From Bifidobacterium breve (GTDB taxonomy: Bacteria > Actinomycetota > Actinomycetes > Mycobacteriales > Mycobacteriaceae), in the NCBI GenBank assembly GCA_943331415.1, contig CALQLM010000133.1:1-5117 (forward strand): a DNA stretch of 5,117 bases, written 5' to 3'. Positions 1 to 4,667 of the stretch are shown here, in pieces. A model generated the notes under the pieces. It saw only the letters and a program-made list of their open reading frames with translations, was not told the DNA's origin and ran no database searches. The translations under genes and the position numbers were made by a program. Position 1 is the stretch's first letter. Each line of letters opens with the position of its first letter.

Positions 1-1161
1 GGCCGGTCCGGCTGCCGGGTACTCCGGCGGGGCCGGCGGAGCGTAGCCGCCGTAACCGGCCTGGCCCTGTTGGCCCTGCCCCTGTTGGCCGTAGTCGTAA
101 TCCGGTGCCGGCGGCGGGGGCGGGTAACCGCCCTGGTCGTAGCGGCCGTACTCGGGCTGACCGTATTCGGGCTGACCGTACTCGGGCTGACCGTATTCGG
201 GTCGGCCGTAGGGCGCTCCGTAGCCAGGCTGCGGATAGCCGGGCTGCTCGGGGTACGGCGGCCGGGGCTGCTCGTAGCGCCCATAGCCGGGGTCGTCCTG
301 ACGTCCGGCCGGGGGGCGACCGTAGTCGTAGTCGGCGGCCGGAGGCCCATATCCACCGCCGGGCGGTGGCCCATACTGCGGCGGCCCGTAGCCGGGTGGC
401 GGCGCGGGACGGTAACCCTGGTCATAACCCGGGGCTCCGTAGCCGGCGGGCGGACGCTGCTCGTAGCCCTGGCCGTAACCCTGTTCGGGGTATCCGCCCT
501 GCTCGGGGTAGCCCTGCCGAGGCGGGTACCCCTGCTCGTAGGTCGGCACGTACCCCTGCTCCGGCGGGTACGGCGGCCGCTGCGGCTCGGGTGCGGCCGC
601 GCGCGGGTCCTCCTGGGGGCGCCCGTATTGATCGTCGTATTGCTCGTCGCCGGGACGTCCCTGGCTTTGGCCGCCGCGGTACTGGTTGTCGGTCATCGCT
701 GGCACTCCTGGTTCTGCGGTGGACGCATGGTTCGGTTCTGCAGTTGCGGGTGGGCAGGTTGTCGGGCGGGCGTCGGCGTCGGGGTTGACGACGGCTCGGC
801 CGCGGTACTGGCCGGTGTGCAGGCTCTCGGACTGCTCAAAGCGCAGGACCACTTCTCCATAGGTTTGCCACCCCTGCTCCTGAATATATCCCGTCAGGTG
901 CTTGGCGAAGGCTTCCGCGGTCAGTTCCCGGTCAGCACTGATCTTCTGAAAATCGGACACACTGAGGGTAATGACATAGTCGTTGGGAGCCAAGAACACC
1001 TCGCCGGGTAGCTTCTGCACCCCGTCGGAAGCCTCCCGGTGCAGCAGGGCCTCGACTTCCTGGGGCACGATCGATCCGCCGAAAACCCGGGCGAACGCAT
1101 CACCCACGCTGTCCTCGAGTTTGCGCTCGATGCGTCGAACCAGACCCTCCTGGTTACCCAT
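1..1161 (-). CDS. fhaA: FhaA, forkhead-associated domain protein, N-terminal 387 residues (3' end outside window)
   Basis: FhaA is a cytoplasmic phosphopeptide-binding adaptor of mycobacterial cell-wall regulation. It is a substrate of the Ser/Thr kinase PknB and a partner of the pseudokinase MviN. The reverse strand is open for 387 codons from ATG 1161. Residues 1-127 match the FhaA N-terminal domain (DUF3662 type), with recognisable stretches RKLEDSVGDAFARVFGGSIV, PQEVEALLHREA, GYIQEQGWQTYGEVVLRFEQ and LHTGQ. Thr116 in LHTGQ corresponds to the PknB phosphosite I recall for M. tuberculosis FhaA. From about residue 128 the chain becomes a disordered linker rich in Tyr, Pro, Gly and Gln (GYPEQ, PEYGQ, DYDYG motifs), as known for this protein. 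The C-terminal FHA domain must lie left of position 1. A GAGGG Shine-Dalgarno at 1173-1169, 7 nt upstream, supports the start. The gene is divergent from tRNA-Leu, as in M. tuberculosis Rv0020c-leuT. Weak minus-strand -10 candidates are TACCAT (1223-1218) and TACGGT (1211-1206). Confidence 0.95.
   Translation of the reverse strand, partial: MGNQEGLVRRIERKLEDSVGDAFARVFGGSIVPQEVEALLHREASDGVQKLPGEVFLAPNDYVITLSVSDFQKISADRELTAEAFAKHLTGYIQEQGWQTYGEVVLRFEQSESLHTGQYRGRAVVNPDADARPTTCPPATAEPNHASTAEPGVPAMTDNQYRGGQSQGRPGDEQYDDQYGRPQEDPRAAAPEPQRPPYPPEQGYVPTYEQGYPPRQGYPEQGGYPEQGYGQGYEQRPPAGYGAPGYDQGYRPAPPPGYGPPQYGPPPGGGYGPPAADYDYGRPPAGRQDDPGYGRYEQPRPPYPEQPGYPQPGYGAPYGRPEYGQPEYGQPEYGQPEYGRYDQGGYPPPPPAPDYDYGQQGQGQQGQAGYGGYAPPAPPEYPAAGPA
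146..205 (-). repeat. Tandem 15-bp / 30-bp repeat coding PEYGQ units in the FhaA linker
   Basis: On the plus strand four 15-bp units follow each other at 146-160, 161-175, 176-190 and 191-205, with core ccgtaYtcggg. Units 1 and 3 carry C at the sixth base and units 2 and 4 carry T, so the true period is 30 bp. The first 26 bases of 146-175 and 176-205 are identical, which points to a fairly recent duplication. On the minus strand the units encode PEYGQ three times and PEYGR once, FhaA residues 321-340. The number of units probably varies between strains. Confidence 0.85.
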
Positions 1162-1183
1162 CGGACCGCCCTCGCCTTGAGAT

Positions 1184-1201
1184 GGCCGCCCCGTGGCGGC
1201 C
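1184..1201 (-). promoter_or_regulatory. GC-rich hairpin in the fhaA 5' leader
   Basis: GGCCGCC (1184-1190) and GGCGGCC (1195-1201) form a perfect 7-bp stem closing a 4-nt loop. In the fhaA transcript it lies about 23-40 nt before the ATG and 10 nt before the GAGGG ribosome binding site. It could affect translation or mRNA stability only if transcription starts upstream of 1201, which the sequence does not settle. A palindromic protein-binding site is an alternative. Confidence 0.35.
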
Positions 1202-1332
1202 CTGAACCGTATCGGTCATGGTATCGGCCGGGGCCACCGCCTGGTCACCAACCGCACGCCGAGTGCGCCATTACCGCAGCTCAGGGCCCATACCGCGGAG
1301 ACCCGGGGCCGCCCGCAGCGCCCCGCCGCGCG

Positions 1333-1363
1333 TTGGGGGTCACCACCTGCACCGTGATACGCT
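1333..1363 (+). promoter_or_regulatory. Likely sigma-A-type promoter of tRNA-Leu
   Basis: TTGGGG (1333-1338) resembles a -35 element. TACGCT (1358-1363) fits the mycobacterial -10 pattern TANNNT with a 19-nt spacer; the overlapping GATACG (1356-1361) would give 17 nt. Transcription would start near 1370, leaving a leader of about 8 nt before the mature tRNA 5' end at 1378. The call rests on motif resemblance and position. Confidence 0.45.
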
Positions 1364-1377
1364 CCCCCGGTTGTTTT

Positions 1378-1460
1378 GGGCGAGTGGCGGAATGGCAGAC
1401 GCGCTGGCTTCAGGTGCCAGTGTCCTTCGGGACGTGGGGGTTCAAGTCCCCCTTCGCCCA
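1378..1460 (+). tRNA. leuT: tRNA-Leu, anticodon CAG
   Basis: The cloverleaf can be folded by eye. The acceptor stem GGGCGAG (1378-1384) pairs with TTCGCCC (1453-1459), ending in one G-U pair. The anticodon stem CTGGC/GCCAG closes the loop TTCAGGT, placing anticodon CAG at 1411-1413, which reads the leucine codon CUG. A long variable arm (GTCC-TTC-GGGAC) marks a class II tRNA, as expected for leucine. The T arm is GGGGG-TTCAAGT-CCCCC. The discriminator base is A1460. The following bases are CAC, so the terminal CCA is not encoded and must be added after transcription. The position beside fhaA matches leuT of M. tuberculosis. Confidence 0.97.
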
Positions 1461-1486
1461 CACAAGTGACGACAGTGATCACCCCG

Positions 1487-1519
1487 GGCCGCCGGTGATG
1501 GATTCCCCGGCCGGCGGCC
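1487..1519 (+). terminator. Candidate U-less hairpin terminator after tRNA-Leu
   Basis: GGCCGCCGG (1487-1495) and CCGGCGGCC (1511-1519) form a perfect 9-bp stem with a 15-nt loop, starting 26 nt after the tRNA 3' end. No T-run follows. Such U-less hairpins have been proposed as mycobacterial terminators, but their efficiency is disputed. It would separate the tRNA from the lipoprotein gene. Confidence 0.4.
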
Positions 1520-1623
1520 GGGTCTGGGCCTCCCCGAGAGTTCGCCCGGTGTTCAACCAAGCGCACAGCGGGTATCGAATACGCCAACTAGTGTCAGCTC
1601 ACCAACGTCGCTCAGGAGCCACC

Positions 1624-2355
1624 ATGCAGAAAACGTCCGCAGCACAGTTCTCGGTGCTGGCAATCATCGGTATCACCGCGTTGTCCACCGTCGCGTGCGG
1701 ATCCTCCATCAAGAGTTCGTCGAGTGAATCCGCGCCCCCCGCGACCTCGACGTCCGTCGCCGCACCGGCGACCGAGACCCCGGTCAAGGTCGACGGCAGA
1801 CTGGAAGTGGGCGGGTCGATCGCATCGGTGTCGGGCCCGCGGGTCGAGGTGAGCTCACCGAAGGGTGCGGCGTCGATCGCCTTGTCCGACTCGACCAGGG
1901 TGTGGGAGTTGACGCCGGCGAAACTGTCTGACATCACCGCCGGCGCCTGTGTCACCGTCCGGCCCGCGAGCGGAGCCGAGGGCGGCACCGTTGTCGCCGA
2001 CGCGGTCGTCGTCGGCGTCAACAAGAACAGCGAGTGCAAGAAGACCAATGCCCAGGACAACGGCGGGTTTCCGCGCGGTCCGTTGGGCGGCTTCCGGGGC
2101 ACAGTCGATTCCGTCACCGGGACCACGATCGCCCTCACGACAGACGGTGCCGACGGAAGCAAAATCAACACCACCGTCGAGACCAACGACCTGACCCTCT
2201 TCGCCGATCGGCACCAGGTGAAGACTGACGCCATCGTTGAGGGCAAGTGCATCGTGGCCCGCGGAAACAATGACGCCGGCGGTGTGCTGCAGGTGGATTC
2301 GATCAACCTGCCGTTAGTCGTCAACGGCGCGTGCCCGCTACCCATGGCCAACTGA
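1624..2355 (+). CDS. Secreted lipoprotein with two DUF5666-like repeats (243 aa)
   Basis: The function is unknown; the protein is predicted to be anchored in the membrane and to face the cell envelope. The start ATG 1624 has AGGAG at 1614-1618, 5 nt upstream, and begins a lipoprotein signal peptide: Lys3, a hydrophobic core at about 9-20, and lipobox T-V-A-C with Cys25 as the predicted lipidation site. A Ser/Thr/Pro/Ala-rich tether covers residues 26-55. Two similar beta-rich domains follow, at about 60-138 and 157-237, each running G-x-I/V-x-S-V-x-G, then GACVTV or GKCIVA, then a strand with VVADAV or LQVDSI. This resembles DUF5666, common in actinobacterial lipoproteins. Each repeat has two cysteines at matching places, C109/C138 and C209/C237, suggesting one disulfide per domain. 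A Gly/Pro/Asn-rich spacer (about 144-156) joins them. The frame stays open upstream to 1039, but that stretch crosses the tRNA gene and is not coding. The next gene starts 190 bp downstream on the same strand. Confidence 0.88.
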   Translation: MQKTSAAQFSVLAIIGITALSTVACGSSIKSSSSESAPPATSTSVAAPATETPVKVDGRLEVGGSIASVSGPRVEVSSPKGAASIALSDSTRVWELTPAKLSDITAGACVTVRPASGAEGGTVVADAVVVGVNKNSECKKTNAQDNGGFPRGPLGGFRGTVDSVTGTTIALTTDGADGSKINTTVETNDLTLFADRHQVKTDAIVEGKCIVARGNNDAGGVLQVDSINLPLVVNGACPLPMAN

Positions 2356-2423
2356 CCGCCAGACCTCGTAGTTCGGGCCAACGGTCACGATATGGCTATA
2401 GGATCCCGATTTCTGCTGCCAGC

Positions 2424-2449
2424 TTGCTAGATTCAGGCTGCTGTAGATA
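2424..2449 (+). promoter_or_regulatory. Weak candidate promoter before the PE-PPE gene
   Basis: The gap after the lipoprotein gene is locally AT-richer than its surroundings. TTGCTA (2424-2429) and TAGATA (2444-2449) resemble -35 and -10 boxes, but the 14-nt spacer is short. TAGATT (2428-2433) and TAGGAT (2399-2404) are alternative -10 hexamers of TANNNT type. A promoter somewhere in 2390-2455 is plausible; the exact element is not resolved. Confidence 0.2.
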
Positions 2450-2534
2450 ACTAGGTGGACAATTCGGAGCGGCTCTGGGGTCTGAGCCGGGATGTCCATC
2501 ATGAGACCGCCGGTGTTCCTGGGAGCCGGGTATT

Positions 2535-2540
2535 GGGGAG
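2535..2540 (+). promoter_or_regulatory. Ribosome binding site supporting the GTG start at 2546
   Basis: GGGGAG ends 5 nt before GTG 2546. It is the best Shine-Dalgarno among the possible starts of the PE-PPE gene: ATG 2492 has only GAG at 2484-2486, and ATG 2501 has a poor purine stretch. It is the main reason for choosing the shorter protein. Confidence 0.5.
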
Positions 2541-2545
2541 CGTTC

Positions 2546-3874
2546 GTGGTCCGCGTCCGGCGTCGCATCCAAGCCCTTGCTGTGGCAGCGATCGCCACGA
2601 CCCAGGTGATCGTCGCCCCGGTGGGACCGGCGGGTACGGGCGCAGCAGAGAAGGTGTGGTTCGGATATCCCGACGGCATCACCCTGCTGGCGTCCCAGGC
2701 CGCTTTGATTATGAATGGGACTTTCGAACCGGTCGTTACTGCGGACTGGATCAGCCAGGTGATGCAGGAATTCATCCATCCGGTCATCGGTTCCGGGTAC
2801 GACGGCACGGCGATGGATACTCCCGAGCAGTTCTGGCCCGTCACGGGTCTGTTCAGCCTGACGTTCAACGACTCGATCAAAGTCGGTCATGATCTGCTGC
2901 ACACGCAGGTTTCCCAGAACCTGCAGCAGGATCCCGCGGCACCATCGGCGGTATTCGGCTACTCCCAGAGCGCGATCATCGCCTCGGTGGAGAAACGCAC
3001 CCTGGCTACCGAGTACGCTGATAGCACCGACGTGCCGCCGGTCGCGTTTGTCATGGCGGGCAACCCATTTCGCCCCAACGGGGGTTTCCTGGCCAGATTT
3101 CCGAACCTTGCGCGACTTCTTACCCCGTGGACCGAGCTGACCGCCACTCCGACCGATACCGGGTTCGCCACCTACGACATCGCGCGGCAGTACGAGATGT
3201 GGGCGGATTTCCCCACCTACCCGATCAACCTGCTGGCCGATATCAATGCGCTGTTCGGACTGATGAACCACTGGTATCTGCCGGACTCGATCAATCCTCC
3301 GGTGCGGACTCTGATCCCGACGGTGTCGCTGGACCCGGCCAGCCCGGACTACATTCCCGGCACCGTGGTTGAGCAGTACGGCGACACCACCTACTACACC
3401 GTGAAGTCGGAACATCTGCCCATGCTGTATCCGCTGCGGTGGATCGGCCTGGGGCCGCTGACCGACATCGTGGAACCAGTACTGCGGGTGCTCGTCGAAC
3501 TCGGCTATGACCGGACCGCGCCGGCGGGACAGGTCGTTCGTGCCGGGTTGTTCCCGAACATCGACGTGGCCACTTTGGCCGCGGACCTCGGTGCGGCTGT
3601 CGCCGAGGGCGGGGTCGCGCTACGCGCGTTGTTCACGGTGCCCGAGCCGGCCCGGATCGAGGCCCGGTCGGTGTCGTCGGCGACCGTGCGTCGCGGGAAC
3701 GTGACCGCCAAGCCGGTGCGGCCGGCATCGACGGCACCCCCGGTGCCGGTCGCGGCGGAACCCCAGTTGCGTCGCGAGCCGACGCAATTTCGTCAACGGG
3801 CGCGCGGCGCGGCGTCTCACTCACCGTCATCGAAGATGGCCACCGCGCGGGTCCAACCCGCTGATGCGGCGTGA
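2546..3874 (+). CDS. Exported PE-PPE-domain serine hydrolase (alpha/beta-hydrolase fold), 442 aa
   Basis: This is a probable esterase or lipase-like enzyme of the PE-PPE domain family (PF08237), exported to the envelope; the substrate is unknown. From GTG 2546 the protein starts with a basic n-region (RVRRR), a hydrophobic stretch (about 8-25) and a small-residue c-region (GPAGTGAA), a classical signal peptide. The hydrolase domain covers about 35-345. GYSQS (138-142) is the G-x-S-x-S nucleophile elbow with Ser140. Family landmarks follow: AGNPFRPNGG (171-180), ARQYEMWADFPTYPINLLAD (213-232), NHWYLP, and YYTVKSEHLPMLYPLR with His290. His290 is a plausible triad histidine, His242 an alternative; I did not assign the Asp. 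There is no PE or PPE N-terminal domain. Residues after about 366 form a basic Arg/Pro/Ala-rich, probably disordered tail. ATG 2492 or 2501 would add 18 or 15 residues and put a hydrophobic stretch before the arginines, less like a signal peptide. The last 58 bp overlap the convergent cyclase gene. Confidence 0.88.
   Translation: MVRVRRRIQALAVAAIATTQVIVAPVGPAGTGAAEKVWFGYPDGITLLASQAALIMNGTFEPVVTADWISQVMQEFIHPVIGSGYDGTAMDTPEQFWPVTGLFSLTFNDSIKVGHDLLHTQVSQNLQQDPAAPSAVFGYSQSAIIASVEKRTLATEYADSTDVPPVAFVMAGNPFRPNGGFLARFPNLARLLTPWTELTATPTDTGFATYDIARQYEMWADFPTYPINLLADINALFGLMNHWYLPDSINPPVRTLIPTVSLDPASPDYIPGTVVEQYGDTTYYTVKSEHLPMLYPLRWIGLGPLTDIVEPVLRVLVELGYDRTAPAGQVVRAGLFPNIDVATLAADLGAAVAEGGVALRALFTVPEPARIEARSVSSATVRRGNVTAKPVRPASTAPPVPVAAEPQLRREPTQFRQRARGAASHSPSSKMATARVQPADAA
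3732..3748 (-). terminator. Hairpin that could end the cyclase-family transcript
   Basis: CGGCACC (3732-3738) and GGTGCCG (3742-3748) form a perfect 7-bp stem with a 3-nt loop. Read on the minus strand, it lies about 70 nt after the cyclase-family stop codon, inside the 3' part of the PE-PPE gene. No T-run follows. It may equally be a chance result of GC-rich Pro/Val coding sequence. Confidence 0.2.
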
Positions 3875-4602
3875 ATCTTCACCGGAAAACAGGAGACTTC
3901 GAAACCCGCAGCCGGCAGTGACTCGAGATTGTGCAGTTTCTCGATGTGGCAGTAGCCGATATCGCGTCCCGCGCGATGGCCCTCCCAGATGATCGACGGG
4001 TCATGGTTTCGCGCGTAGCGCTGCGCGGTATAGGAGAAGGGCGCGTCCCAACTCCATGCGTCGGTTCCGGTGAGCCGCACACCGCGTTCCAGGAGGTACA
4101 GCGTCGCCTCTCGGCCCATACCGCAGCCCTTGCCGACGTAGTCAGGCTGGCCGTAATGCGTTCCGGCACTGGTGTTTACCAGCACGATCTCCAACGCCGA
4201 CAGGGTGTGGCCGATCCGGTTCAGTTCCTGCTCGACATCGGCGGCGGTCACCACGTATCCGTCCGCGAAGTGCCGGAAGTCCAACTTCACCGCGGGTTGC
4301 AGGCACCATTCGAGTGGCACCTCGTCGATCGTGATCGCCCGCTTGCCCCCGTCCATCGTTGAGGCGTAGTGATACGGCGCATCGAGGTGAGTTCCGTTAT
4401 GGGTGGTGATCCGCACCCGTTCAATCGCCCAGCCCTCCCCGTCGGGGAGATCTCCGATGGTGGCACCGGGGAAGAACGACACCACCTCGGCGGCAGTCTG
4501 CCGGTGGTCGTAGTAGTCGATCTCGGGCAGATGCCCGGGTGGGTCGGAGGCGATCCCGGCCTGCAACGAAACAGATAGGTCGACGAACCTGCGTCTGGCC
4601 AT
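3817..4602 (-). CDS. Cyclase-family metal-dependent hydrolase (261 aa)
   Basis: The protein belongs to the cyclase family (PF04199), which includes kynurenine formamidase (KynB) and isatin hydrolase; these enzymes use divalent metal to hydrolyse amide or lactam bonds. The signature H-x-G-T-H-x-D-x-P-x-H is complete as HNGTHLDAPYH, residues 68-78, supplying His68, His72, Asp74 and His78. The N-terminal VDLSVSL strand, GTDAWSWD (179-186), YCHIEKLHNLESLP (217-230) and the final CFPVKIHAASAGWTRAVAIF also fit the family. With no signal peptide it is probably cytoplasmic. The start is ATG 4602, where the family homology begins. The frame is open to 4725, but that extension is low-quality sequence running into the divergent gene. 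There is no Shine-Dalgarno; TACGAT (4616-4611) ends 8 nt before the ATG, suggesting a leaderless mRNA. The gene may share regulation with the divergent kinase gene. Its substrate cannot be read from sequence; steroid or lipid catabolism is only inferred from the KstR-like site. Confidence 0.9.
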   Translation of the reverse strand: MARRRFVDLSVSLQAGIASDPPGHLPEIDYYDHRQTAAEVVSFFPGATIGDLPDGEGWAIERVRITTHNGTHLDAPYHYASTMDGGKRAITIDEVPLEWCLQPAVKLDFRHFADGYVVTAADVEQELNRIGHTLSALEIVLVNTSAGTHYGQPDYVGKGCGMGREATLYLLERGVRLTGTDAWSWDAPFSYTAQRYARNHDPSIIWEGHRAGRDIGYCHIEKLHNLESLPAAGFEVSCFPVKIHAASAGWTRAVAIFDDGE

Positions 4603-4610
4603 GACGGCAA

Positions 4611-4616
4611 ATCGTA
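4611..4616 (-). promoter_or_regulatory. -10 element of a probable leaderless cyclase-family transcript
   Basis: Read on the minus strand this is TACGAT, a full match to TANNNT. Eight bases separate it from the ATG at 4602, which puts the expected transcription start at or next to the start codon. No good -35 is visible (TGGTCG at 4639-4634 is weak), which is common in mycobacterial promoters. Confidence 0.45.
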
Positions 4617-4644
4617 GCGCGGTGGTTCGGCCGCGACCACGCAC

Positions 4645-4658
4645 TGGAACGTGTTCTA
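4645..4658. promoter_or_regulatory. KstR-type operator, palindrome TGGAACGTGTTCTA
   Basis: The 14 bases match the published mycobacterial KstR consensus TnnAACnnGTTnnA at all eight fixed positions. KstR is a TetR-family repressor of cholesterol and lipid degradation genes, released by a steroid-CoA intermediate. The site overlaps the likely -10 of the APH-like kinase gene (4655-4660), a natural place for repression. Relative to the cyclase-family start it spans about -43 to -56, so control in that direction is possible but less certain. The arms GAAC/GTTC with a 2-bp centre exclude the mycobacterial LexA box, which has a 4-bp centre. Another TetR-family regulator could also use this palindrome. 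Confidence 0.6.
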
Positions 4659-4660
4659 AT
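4655..4660 (+). promoter_or_regulatory. -10 element of a probable leaderless kinase transcript
   Basis: TCTAAT differs from TATAAT at one base and ends 7 nt before ATG 4668. That puts the expected transcription start on the A of the start codon. No Shine-Dalgarno occurs in the preceding 15 nt. A -35 at the usual spacing (CGCGAC, 4632-4637) is not recognisable. Confidence 0.45.
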
Positions 4661-4667
4661 CGCCGCC

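Noticed and set aside
70..1011. Long plus-strand open frame of 313 codons opposite fhaA
   Set aside because: It is the antisense shadow of the fhaA linker: repetitive Leu/Val/Arg/Gly content mirrors the Tyr/Pro/Gly/Gln codons, and fhaA on the other strand is clearly homologous.
1039..1623. In-frame 195-codon upstream extension of the lipoprotein gene
   Set aside because: It runs antisense through the fhaA start and then across tRNA-Leu. The lipoprotein signal peptide and AGGAG site fix the start at 1624.
1461..1623. Possible phage or island attachment site at the tRNA 3' end
   Set aside because: No copy of the tRNA 3' end was noticed elsewhere in the window, and no integrase or excisionase is present.
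1599..2381. Minus-strand open frame of 260 codons over the lipoprotein gene
   Set aside because: It is a shadow of the lipoprotein gene, with no recognisable domain; the plus strand has a lipobox, repeats and a ribosome binding site.
2353..2387. Inverted repeat TGACCG/CGGTCA after the lipoprotein gene as terminator
   Set aside because: The stem is only 6 bp with a 23-nt loop and no T-run; too weak to annotate.
2396..3415. Minus-strand open frame of 339 codons over the PE-PPE gene
   Set aside because: It is Arg/Gly/His-rich with no recognisable domain; the plus strand carries the GYSQS elbow and the full PE-PPE landmarks.
4647..4656. LexA SOS box reading of GAACGTGTTC
   Set aside because: The mycobacterial LexA box has CGAAC and GTTCG arms with a 4-bp centre. 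Here the centre is 2 bp and the flanking bases do not fit, while the KstR pattern fits fully.
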